A stretch of DNA of 64,000 bases from NCBI GenBank assembly GCA_015680685.1, contig MNCI01009275.1, positions 377,416 to 441,415 of the forward strand, given 5' to 3'. Of this stretch, positions 22,766 to 35,200 are shown in pieces (position 1 is the stretch's first letter; every line of letters starts with the position of its first letter). The DNA is from Gnetum montanum (lineage: Eukaryota > Streptophyta > Gnetopsida > Gnetales > Gnetaceae). The position numbers were made by a program, and so were the translations under genes. Under the pieces are notes generated by a model. The model was given only the letters and a program-made list of their open reading frames with translations, searched no databases and was not told where the DNA came from.

Positions 22766-24900
22766 TACAAAAAATACTTAAAAACTTCCCCTCTAGGATA
22801 GGAAAAGGATTAGGCCTTGCCTTTATTTAGAAGTAGCCTAGTGGGTTTTCATTTCTTACTACAATATTTTTTGAAAGAGAAGAGAATACTCTTTCCAAAG
22901 AAAAAAGAATGCATAATTAGAAATAATGAACAAATAGCAACAAAATTTGAAAGCTTCTCATCCTTGAACCTCCAAAATAAAAAGAAATTAATACTATAAA
23001 AAATAAATTAATTGTTCTACTTTCACTAGGAACTTTTTTACTTGATGTTGTAGCTAAAAAATGATATCTTTGAGAATTTAATATTTAGCTTCTAAAGAGA
23101 GATCATAGTTATGCTCTTGTTGCTGGAAAATAATTGTACATCAAAGCTTTCAAATTGAGTAGAAAACCAATAGTTGAAGACATTTTCAAATGCAAAGAAA
23201 ACAAGTACACAAAGTAGGCTAATCACTAGGAATGACTTCATTGATGCTTGGTTGAAAATTATTATAAATTTTGGATGTCCATTTCCATGCATGCTAAGCA
23301 ACATGACACTCAAAAAAAAAAAAAAATAAATCCATGAAAAAAATGAGTCTTTCACTTCTACGGCATCGAGGAGGAATAATTCTCACATGTTTAAGAGTAT
23401 AGGAAGACCTTGAAGAATAAGACACCATAAGAAACATGATTTTTAGGAAAGGTAGGAGCTCTCCAAATATCTTTTATTTTCTTTATCCAAAAGTGCAATG
23501 ATAATTATGTTTTCTAGATTTATTGAATTTATTATGAATAAAATCTTTCTTTGTAATAATCTCATAAATAACTTTAGAATTAAAAGAAAAAATAAATCTA
23601 TCATCCTTCCAAAAAATATAAGTCCAATGCAATTTGTTGTCAACTTTAGATAAATTCTAAAGATTAGAAATTAAAATTTTAAAATTCTTTTTCCTCTTTA
23701 TATTCAACCCATATAGGCTAAAAGCTTCATTTTATGTAATCCATTTATTATGCATACATGGCAAGAAATTGTGATGATACCAAACTTAGGGTCTAATAGT
23801 GCTCCCCTTTCCCCCCACCTCCCATTACCTTCCAAATGAGGTTTTGTTGGAAAGTATTGTGCATGGAAAGTGCACTGATGATTTTTTCCATGTTAAGACA
23901 AATACCTTAGGATGAGTAATTCAATTTTTTCATGAAAAATCTGATTACTTATGATGTAAAATTGATATGGAAGTCCATGAATCTTTAATTAAAAAAATTA
24001 AAACAATGGTATTTGATAGGCAAATGTAATTTATTTTGGCCCCAAATACCCTATAAAATCTCAAGATTTGAAATGAAGGGATAATGCAGACTTGTCCCCA
24101 AATGATGTATTATGGCCTTAATTCATTTCTATAAATTGGAGCCTATTTCTTTCTTTGAATAAATGAAAAATAAAGAAGCTTGTTCAATGAACAAAAATAA
24201 TTTAATGATTAACAGATTTCAAAATTTTTTGATAAAGAATTAAATAATCAACTTACCAACATTTGTAATCTTCTCTCATCATTATCTTCTCTCTCTCATC
24301 TCTCACATTCCATCTTCCTTATTATTCAATCATTATTATCATTACCACATATTAGTTTTTTCAAAACAATTCAAGTTTATCATCTAATTTGTACTTAGTA
24401 GCCAAATGATCTATTGTTGAAGAATTTTGCAAACTTTAAAATAATTAAAATTTGATATACAAAAAAATGGTTAGAAAATACTTGAAATTGGGGGAGGAGT
24501 TGTTGGAACCTAAAACTTTTTTTTAAAATAAATATTTACCCTAAGACATATAGTCAAATTAAAATTTTATAATTTACGGTTTTCAAATCAAAAGTCTTAC
24601 TAAGACCTAATTATTACTATTTTATTTTTTAAAAACAAAGGAGATAAAAGGGCAACACAGGTAGAATGGACAAGCAAGGCATGCAAGTACTGGTACCTTT
24701 TTATCAGAAATTATTTTCATTTATTACCTAAAAACGCAGTTCATGATTTCCCTCACACACGAATGCGAAACAATTTAACCTACCAAGGAAATAAAACATA
24801 CGAAACGAACGGTGCAACTGTATTTTCCCGAAATTTCCATATGCCCCACTTGGAAGGGATATTCAAACCGACATTATTTGTTTAGAGATACCCAGACGAA
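22766..24900. other. AT-rich spacer, nothing recognised
   Basis: Intergenic. Short frames only. One pyrimidine-rich stretch near 23808-23835 (CCCCTTTCCCCCCACCTCCC). No protein family or repeat recognised. Confidence 0.6.
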
Positions 24901-25738
24901 AAAGCAGAGAAGTTTGACTCCCTCAAAATTCTCACAAATTTACGGTTTTCCCACGGATGCCAATAAACATCATGGAAGGAGTCTACGGAACTGAACTTTC
25001 TGTAGTGCACTTGGCTGCCTCTTTACTTCCTCGCTCCCTGATTGCGTGCCGACGGTAGACTTTGTTAATAGCAGACAGCGACAGCCCCGTTTGTTCTACC
25101 CCATAAAATTATGAAAAGGGAAAAGCTTAGTCCAACCCAGAAAAAAACAAAGGAAATAATTTAAAAAAAGCAAACATGATCCAGCGAGTAATCACAATTT
25201 GCAAGCAAGAAGAAGAAGAGGGTCTTTTGGCTCGAAAGTCGAGGATGGAGGTGTTGTACAGGCCTTGTAGACACGGCAGGATTAGACAAGTGTGCACACA
25301 AAATCGCAGAGGTGTCCACAAGCAAGCGGCATCAGAAGAGTCCGTGTGTTATCGGGGAATTCCCAAAAACATGAAAACTACAGGAACTTAAATTCAGTCG
25401 GATTCCGGCGGAACACCATTCTTCTCCCAAGCGGAAGAGGGTTGTCCGAACAAAAAGCAAACAAATAATTAAGAAGCAAGGGGCAGTCAGTCAAAGTCCC
25501 AAGAAATCTTACCCACCAACGAACACGTTTAACAACAAAACAAAATAAAAGCAAGGCTTCTCCTGGACTTGTTAAACAGTAGCAGGAGCCAACAACAATC
25601 AGCATTTGGTCACCGCTATATCCTAATTCCTCCGCAGAAAACCCAATAACACAAGCAGCAGCAGCAGCAACAAAACAGTACCCCACTCAAACACAGGAGC
25701 AGCAGCGGAAGCCTGAAACAGCTGCGCATGCAATACAA
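24901..25738 (+). promoter_or_regulatory. WRKY gene proximal promoter and 5' UTR
   Basis: Less AT-rich than the spacer to its left. Two W-box cores (TTGAC[C/T]), the WRKY binding site: TTTGACT at 24913-24919 on +, and the inverse AGTCAAA at 25489-25495. This would fit the auto- or cross-regulation known for group I WRKY genes such as Arabidopsis WRKY33, but the link is inferred. A CAG/GCA-rich run at 25650-25700 is probably 5' UTR. I could not place a TATA box or start site. The in-frame stop TAG at 25580-25582 with no ATG before 25739 supports the chosen start. Confidence 0.45.
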
Positions 25739-26287
25739 ATGGAGTCCACTGCAACCGCAACAACAGCAACGGCATCTGCGACAACCGCAAGTACAATAAC
25801 TAAAGACACCAGCGTTTTGCTCAGCAGCAGCAGCAGCAGCAATCCCACAGGCACGGAACCGGAAGCAGAAGCGGAAGCAGAAGCAAAAGAAGCGGAAGCA
25901 GAGCAGAAACAGGGCAAAGCGGATGTTCCTACCTCTGCAACAACGACGACGACGACGACGACAAGTTCTTGCTCGAGTTCTCGTTTGCCAACGCCGCTGC
26001 AGATTGGCGCAAACTCTGCCCTGTTTGATCCGGAATCGGAGTGCAAGTCGTTCTCGCAGCTTCTGGCAGGTGCCATAGCTTCATCGCCCAGCGAGAGCAG
26101 CGGAGGAGGAGGAACTGCAACTGCCACTGCAACTGCAACACCAACAGCAACAGGAAAAGCTACTGCCAAGTTCAAGTGCATGCCCCCCTCGAGTTTGCCG
26201 CTTCCTCGGGTGCCCTTTTTATCGCTGCCGGTCGGCCTCAGCCCCACCTCGTTCCTTGACTCGCCCATGCTGCTCTCCAATTTCCAG
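25739..26287 (+). CDS. WRKY exon 1
   Basis: 183 codons, phase 0, donor CAG|GTCTGT. GC-rich with CAG/GCA/ACG/GAA triplet runs. Encodes [16 protein letters not shown], an [15 protein letters not shown] stretch (41-55), eight Thr (68-75), GGGGTATATATAT (122-134), then the conserved [19 protein letters not shown]. The start is the first ATG after an in-frame TAG at 25580. A 214-codon minus-strand frame over the same bases is a shadow of the triplet runs. Confidence 0.92.
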
Positions 26288-29200
26288 GTCTGTGATTTTC
26301 CCCCGCTCAGTTTGGGCTTACGATGCAACATAAGTTTTGAAAGAAATTATTGTTTTTGTTTTCAAAACCCCCGTTCCCGGTCCGCAGATTTTTGAGAAAT
26401 TTCGTTTTGTTTTTCTTTCTCTCGGTCTTTCAGTTTCTGGTTTTGGGTATTCCCCGCCTCCGGGTGCTTGACGGCCGGCAGTTCTTTCAATTTTAAAATT
26501 TGCTGATGTCTCAATCTCGCCCTTGCATTTTTTTGGGGGGGAATTTCTTAGCGGCAGTCATGTTTTCTCCGCCCAAGTCATGTACGCGGGGGAGATTTCT
26601 GACGGTTTCGAAAAGAATTTGGTACTTGGCTGTCTTTGTGTTTTGCAATCTTCAAGTTTGCAAGTTTCGGAATTGTAACTTTTGTTTGCAAACTGGAAGG
26701 GATTTCAGATGGAAGGGGTAAGCACACGTATAAGACAAATGGTGCTAATTATGCCAAAAAAATCAGTAAAAGTTCTATGAATGCCACTTTAACCGGCTTT
26801 AACTTGGATTCAATTAATTGCCAGTGAGCGGCCTACTGTAGCCCCGGGGTTACCATTCCTGGAAAGCAAAATGTTGTGATTGAATAAGCTCAGTTATTTG
26901 CCCTTTGTCTATTGTTGTCATTTTGTCAAGGCCGCTAGTTGGATAATTTTTCTTTTCATTTTATTTCTCCATTCTGGTGCTGGATGGGCTTTTCCTGCCA
27001 TACTGTGAAACAAAAGCTTACTGCGATTTGGCTTGTATTATATACATATTAGCTTGCCTTCGATTCGAGTTTTTGAATATTTTTGAAACTGTCATTCCAG
27101 CCTTGTATTTTTGTCGAACTTTGTTTACTTTCTGGTTTTTGGAATTGATATAACTTAGCTTGAGCATCTGAACAACGAGTTTATTATTTACAAGTCTAAA
27201 ATTTCAAAAGACATTTTATGAACACTTTTTTTTATAAGAACATTGCTTTGGTTCTCAGAAAATCGATACCTGCCAGGTGTATCTATTTGGGATTTTCATC
27301 GTAAGAATACATTTTTATAATTGGAATTATAAGCTTGACTGGATCATTTTGAGTGTTTATGCATTGGAGATAATGCATCTAATATTTATTTCGAGTTCAA
27401 AAAAATACGTTTTGTAGTTTAGGGTAATAAACTCTTTGAGCAATTTCATTTTGTGATTAATTTGCACCTTAATGTACATTTTCAGTTGAATCTTCTTAAC
27501 ACAAGACTTACTATTCCTTATATTTTTGAAAATGGTTTTTTAATTATTCAGTGCTTCTGATTCTTTTGTAAGATTCGGGTTATGATGTTTGAATTTCATT
27601 CTTGAATGCAATTCTAGTGTAATTGAGATAAATCTTTCATTTTTAAGTGATAAATTTTGATATAGTATGGTGCTTGAACTTATTATTGGTTGTAAAATGG
27701 CTTTTCATTGGCAAAGATGAACATGGGGTGCCTAATGCTCACAACAATTTCATCCCATCCCATGAACTGCCTTTTGGAGTTATTTATTTGTTTTGAAGTA
27801 TGTATTTAGAATATCTGAGTTTTCTTATTTTCAATTTAAGCTTTGAATTATTTTAACTTAGTGTGAAGTACCTGACAGAGTGCATTACATGATAAAACAT
27901 ATTTGATCATTGTGTTCTAAATTTATTTAATTTTTTCACTATACAGAACCAATTTATAAATATCTTGTTATTTATTAAAAACGACCCATTTTTCTACTCA
28001 TCATTTTCTTATTTATTTTATCAAATTTGCGATTACCCTTCATGTTATGTTTGGAGGGTTGCAATCCAATACTTTTACCTATTGCATGACCATAGGTTGC
28101 ATATCCATATATCACCATGAATGCAACGATATCAAATTAATCTAGGAGAAAACTGACCATACATTGGAAGTAGTTGTATGACAGTAAATAGAAAAGAAAA
28201 TGACTTCCAAGCCTTTGGCAGACTAAGGCAAACAAGCAGGCAATGCAATTCCATTAACTCTCTTAGTCTCATTACAATAAATACATGTGTTTAACTACAG
28301 ATCAAGCAGCTATCTTCAGATTTTGTAGTCATGGTTTTTCCATCACTCTTAGAATCTTCTATATCTCTTGTATATGTTTTTAGTTATTAATATTGGCACT
28401 GGACCTATTGTAATTAATGTTACCATTGTGCAATAATGACTTTGGCATTGTTGTTTGTAAGCATCAACTCCTTAATGCCAACATCAAGATGAATATTAAT
28501 AAAAATACATTCCGTGAACTAAGCATTCTCCGATAGTCCTTAAGACTTTCCTTTGGATGTTGTTCTAAAACTTGCAATTTCATGCCACATGCCAGGAATA
28601 CATGCATCATATGCATTTTCAGAAATGTATGTGGCTTTGATGCAAACTTGACTCCACAAATACCCCAATTGTCTTGCAGGTGCTTTTCTTTATATTGTAG
28701 TTTTTGAACATCTATGTCTTCTTACTTTCATATCCAGTTGTATGCTACATGCAAGGAATATATGCATCATATGCATTTTCCCACATGTATGTGATTTCAG
28801 TGCAAACCAGACTTCACAGATATCCTAATAGTCCTCTAGGCCCTTGCCTTCATGTTTTTAAACATGTTCGTTTTCTTTGGTTCAAGTTTGTGCAGCTTCG
28901 CTATTGTTAATCCTGTTTGCAGTTTAACATAGCTCTTTCCTTCTTCATTTTTTAAAAACTTTTTGCATCTTAACTGAACCAAACCACCAGAGCACCTTTG
29001 TTGTAGTACATTTACTTATAGTTGAATACTTGAATCACCTGCTCTGTTGCAGGAATATCACATTTAGCTGAATTACCTCTGTTGAAAAATTCTTGCATCA
29101 TTTTATTGGACCACCTGCAGTGTTGTTTTCCCAAGGGTTTTTTACATCATCTAGGTCAAATGAACTTGGATGAATTGCCTGTTATGTTGCCCTGCTGTAT

Positions 29201-32200
29201 GATTTTTGTATCATCTCAGTTGAAGCACCTGCAAGATTTTTCCATCCTTGTTAAACCGAGTGCCACAGTAGTTTCTGCATTTGGTGTAAACCATTTGCTT
29301 TGCTACCACAGACATTTTGCATCCCGACTGAACCACATGCTGTACTGCTGCAGGACATTTGCACACCACTTGCTTCACAGCAGGATCTTTATCTTAGTAT
29401 AACCAGCTGGGGTTGAGCTTGTAACTCATAGGCTGCAAGTCACAAGAGTTACCAATATGCTACACCTCGTTGACATGGTAAGCTATTTCCATATTGATTG
29501 AGCTTAGTCATGCTTTCTCTATTGATCCTAGACTCTTTTAGATCTTTTCTAGATAATCTCATTAATAATATTGATAGTGGAACCTTTAACCATTTCCATT
29601 TCAAACAGTACTGATATATCAACTTGGATGACAAACCTTGTTGGGGCAAGGCATTAATTAGCAATTACATAACATTTTACCCTAGATACCCTACTTCTCA
29701 GTTATGATAACCTACAACCTTGTATAAAATTATGAACTGAGCTATTTCTATTACATCATAGCCTTTAGGGATCTATTGCCCTAGTTCAGTTTCAGTTATT
29801 ATCTCTTACACAATGCCTATATATCTTAGCATAATCCACTGGGATCAAACTTCTGATTTTGTAGGATGCAATTGACAAGCCTTAAACCAACAAGTTGCAG
29901 CTCACTGATGTAATTGAGCATTAAATCTTGTAGTTGATCACCAAAGCATTATGTAATTGATCATCAAATTATTGTATGATCATTCCTTTAAGTGAAAACA
30001 CTTTATAGAATTTGAAAGAAATTGCTTACAACCAATGAACCTGCCTCAGTCATATCTTGAATTTCCAACTTGGTTGGGCAAACCAACACAATTATTGGTT
30101 GAGCTATGAACTCATTGGTGCTTTTTGGCTTTCATTACCTGAACTGAATTGAATTTTATTATGTCTCTATAGAATAAATGATCTGGCAGAACAATCAATT
30201 TGTGCAAAGTACACTGGTTTCAATATTCCAAAATATATCAAATTTGTGAAAGAAAGGCGAGTAACAATTGAGCTCATTACATTGTTCAATAATCATGTAG
30301 TTTGAACACATTTTCAAGATATTACCCTAATCCTAGCGGTGTTACTAAGTGGTTCATACACACAGACACCCACACATAAGGGGTGAAGAAAGAAAAATTT
30401 ATTATAACGTTCTATTAGAATATGGTGTTCTTCTGCTATCAGTAGTATTCAAAGTTTGCCTACTCAATCCTCTTTTTGTACATTTTTCTGTCTTACAATT
30501 TCAACTCTAAGATTATTAGATTTCATTCTCATTTTGCTAATCAATATTTCCTTCCACATAGAAAATGTTACATGTAAATATTCTACTTTTTCATCAAGCT
30601 TGCCTTCTCTAATATACTTGTATTAAAATTGACGTCCCTTTTGAGTTTTGGCTTTATTTAATCATCTCTCAACAATATTCTCTTTTATAATCTTGGAAGT
30701 CTGCTGAGAATCTGTTGTCACATCTGAATTGCAAGTGTCACACTTAGGGTTAACTCCTATTGTTGTGTGTTTCTAATTAACATTTTGAGAGGTTTTTAAT
30801 ATGTTTAGGACTGTTATAGCAGGTTAGGAATTGATATGTCACCTTAATAGCAGGTTCTTCTTGAATAACAGTATTGTATATAGGACTAGAGTTTTGATTT
30901 TAAATTTATTGAATGAAAAAATGTTTTTGAATCTTTCTACCTTCTTTCATTGATGTTTGTCTTCTTGTAGGGAATTGTGGGCTGTACAATAGCTTGGAAT
31001 ATATACTTTTGAATCTTGCAGGGCTAAAGATATAATTTATGAAAATTATTATTTATTTTATAATAAAAATTTTAGCCATTTGCAGTGCTTTGAGATACAC
31101 ATCGGTTCCATTTGTAGGTTGGAGAACATTTCGTTCCTAAATATTTGCTGATATAAATCTCAATTTGTTTTTTATTTAGTTGAAAATTATAATCCTCTTT
31201 GTATTTCACATATCAAAATTTTTGTTTTTTTTCTCGTTATTTAGCTAGTCATTAGTATTATTCACAGGTCATTGTTTTTCATGATTAATTTTAAAAAATA
31301 GCATAAATTCATCATCATCATGTAAAGTTACTTTCCATATGTTAGGATTCTCTAGGTTTTCAAGCATCATGTTTTGATATCAGGTTTTAGCCCCAATGAA
31401 TTTGGATGACCATGTTTCCACCTAGGCAATTGGAAACTAGGTATAGGGTTTTGTAGCTAAGTCAAACTAGATAGACAGATTACAAAAATTCAAGGAGCAG
31501 GATGAAATGATGTATTTGCTGCAAAAAAACATTTAAGAACTCGAGCTAGTGGAGGGAGAATTAAGTTCCAATGCCAGCTTCAATCCATTACTAGAAACCA
31601 AGCCCCGGTATGCAAGACTTTCCAACAGTTCTACAACATCCAATTGAAGTGTCTCGATGTTAGCACGAAGTTGCATAGCTACAAACGAAAAATACCATTC
31701 ATTTGTAAAGCAGAAGTTGAAGAAATTGATTATGAAACACTTGTTATATATGATATTTAGATACTGTAATAAAACTAAAGGGAAAATTTTATAGGACTGT
31801 AATTAGGCCTGTTAATTTATATGGTGCTGAATCTTGGGCTGTAAAAACAAGGCATGAGCAACAAATCAGTATGACAGACATGTGAATGTTTATAAAGATG
31901 TTGAATGCTGTAAGAAGAAATAACTTGCACATTACAGATATTACAGGAAGACTTAGAATGGCTTCTATCACAGATAAGCAACAGGAGTGACATCTGAGAT
32001 GGTTTGCTAATGTCCAAGGAAGACCAAAGAATGAATCTATGAAAAGGGCTACCCCATCATAGTTCTAGGAAAGTCATTGAAAGGAAGACAGAAAAATACA
32101 TGTAAAAACAATTGCAGATGATACAAGAACTTACAAATAGATCTGGATTTAGCTCTTAATGGAGGCAGATTGTGAAATAAAACTGATGTAGCTGACCCAA

Positions 32201-35200
32201 TTTTGTTGGGATAAGGTGAGGAAGGTGATGATGAGGTGCTTTAATGATGTGATTGCACCACAGTTGGAGACAGTCATATTGTATGAAATCTTAGACATCA
32301 GATACAGTCCAAAACAATCAATTGTTGCAAAATCAGAAAAAATGAACTGTATAGACAATTGAATTATGAGAGTCATGGAGAAGACAAGAAAAAGATAAAC
32401 CTAAATGAGCAAGGCACTTTTAAGGAAGACCATGATCCATGATGGACCATGGTAAAAAGTTATTGGTGCAAGTAAACCTAAATGAGCAAGGCACTAAGGG
32501 AGACCCTGATCCATGAGGGACCATGGTAAAAAGTTATTGTTGCAAGTAAACCTAAATGAGCAAGGCACTTTTAAGGGAGACCCTGATCCATGAGGGACCA
32601 TGGTAAAAAGTTATTGTTGCAAATAACTGGAACTTTCTAAAGAGCATCAATCCAAGTCTGCCATTAATTCTATTCCAAAGCTAGTTATCAATGAGTATTT
32701 TGACTTTTGAGTATGCTAATTGTGGTTTGTTATCCATTCATATGCTTTTTATTTGTCAACATGAGTGAGAAGACTACTATCTTCCTATTATAAATTATGC
32801 AACTAATATAAATTTTCAGTCACATATGGTTGGAAATTAGGCAATTTACGTTCTTGAATGATATCGTGCAAGCTCTAAAGGTAAATTTGAGAAATATTAC
32901 TAAATGCATTTAATTACATCCACAGAGGCCCTCTTGGATATGTGAAATCATGCCAGTTTCAGAATTCTTTTTACAGAATTCAAGAAATATTACAATGGCT
33001 CTCCAACATTTTTAAGGAGGAAAACTTGACATTTTGAAAATCAGACATGAACAAGGGTTAAAAGACATTTTTTCAAAGCCGGAACATACAAATTAGAAAA
33101 TATTGCAAAAGGCTTCTGTCCTTATAGAAACAAAACATTCCACCTAAGTGAATCATTCCTTATGGCCTGTTGTGGCCACATGAGAGGATAATGTTGAGGA
33201 TGAATAGCAAAGCCCACCTAGTGAGACCAAATGCTATACATATTGTAAGTCTAAATGAATTATTCTTAAGAGCTTTTGTATACATATTATAAAAGTCAGC
33301 TTCATTGTATTTCCCATCGCATTATAGAGTTCCACTAGAAAGCTATTTGACCTGGGAGCTTTTCCATCAACATACTTTTCCAGCTTATGAAGTAGGTGAA
33401 GGTATACGTAGAATTAATCTAGTCTTGATTAAATAAAAATAGATCCCATTTGGGCATTATTCCAATTGAACTATCTGTTGGTAATACTCTTCTAATCAAT
33501 TATTGGATCCATGAATAGCGATAAAGAGGTTGGTTGGTTTTAATGAAAAACTCCTTGTTAGAGACAACACTAAGAGTATGGCTTTGCTTATTAGCAACAT
33601 CCTTAATCATATTGAAATGTCCACAAAAAATCTCTTTAGCCATGGATAGAGATGAACCTAGATGTTTCCAAGAGTGTAAAGTTTATTAAGTTAGATGTTT
33701 GTTAGAGTGTACTTTGCTTTTTGTTTTTTTCCCCTCACTTGATGCAACATGTTTTATGAGTGAGGATTTTTTATTAATTTTGACATTTTTGTTGTGAAAT
33801 TCAAATAAGATAATTCTCACAATCAGAATCAGAGATAATCTATATTATGAAAACATTCTGCTTTTACAGATTGTTGGGGTATGAGAATTTATAGTCATCT
33901 TGAAATTTCAGTATTTCTATTACTCTTGTAGTTTCCCATTTGTCATCATCATCCTAGCCTTGCCCCAACAAACAAAATGTGCTCAGCTACATGAGTTCTT
34001 CTTTGCCATTTGCCTCTATTAACAGCTAAATTTGGATCGTTTTTTACTTTTTTATACTGTTTTTTGAAAAAACTGACAGGAGATTATATTTTCCACTGCC
34101 TTCCAATGAATCGATTACATAATTTTATAGGGAGAGATTGCTAGCTGGCTCTCCACTATTTTAGGTGACTAAATTACAAATACAGCAAGTGCCAGAAAGT
34201 CAGATGAGAAACCAGAAAGTCAGCTGAGAAAATCAGTGATGACCTCTTAAACAAATAAGGAAACAACAAAGATTCTAAAAATAAGAAATTAAATCCCTAA
34301 AGACTAGGAGGTAAATCACGTAGAATTCCACACTCCCCCTTAAGCTGGGCTGTAGATGTTTAACATGCCAAGCTTGGAACACAAGTCTTCAAAGTTCTTC
34401 CTTGGAAGTGTCTTTGTGAGAATATCAGCTATTTGTTGACTAGTGGGTGTGTATGATAGTTTGATAATCCCTTCTTCGATCTTCTCTTTAATGAAGTGGC
34501 GATCTATCTCAACATTTTTGGTCCTGTCATGATGGACTGGATTCTTTGGAATACTGATGGCAGATTGGTTGTCACAGTACATTTCCATTGGTTCTTTGGT
34601 GGGAACCATCAGCTCCTTGAGTAGTCTTCTAAGCCACATTCCTTCACATATTTCATGTGCCATGGCTCTAAATTCTGCCTCTGCACTGCTCCTTGACACG
34701 ACTGATTGCTTTTTACTGTGCCACGTTACTAGATTTCCCCACACATAGGTGCAGTAACCAAAGATGGACCTTCGATTAGTCATTGAACCAGCCCAATCTG
34801 CATCACTGAAAATCTGAACATCCCTCTTTAAAGATTTCTTGAAAAATAATCCCTGTCCAAGCATGATTTTTAAGTACCTCAGAATTCTGTAGACAGCTTC
34901 CATATGTTCTTCTTTAGGATTGTTCATGTATTGGCTGACAACGCTAATTGAAAAACCAATATCCGGCTGAGTGTGAGATAAGTATATTAGTTTTCCAACT
35001 GGGCGTTGATATCTTCCTTTGTCAACAGGGGCACCATTCTCGGAAACTCCCAGCTTTGTTATTGAGTCAATGGGGCTTTCTGAAGGTTTAGAGCCAAGCA
35101 TACCAGTTTCTTTGAGGAGATCAAGAACGTACTTCGGTTGTGACACAGTGATTCCCCTTTTTGACCAAGCTACTTCCATTCCAAGAAAGTATTGAAGATT

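Noticed and set aside
25687-26331. 214-codon minus-strand frame with Ala/Val/Ser runs
   Set aside because: It is the antisense of WRKY exon 1; its length comes from the triplet repeats, and the exon on + splices into conserved WRKY sequence.
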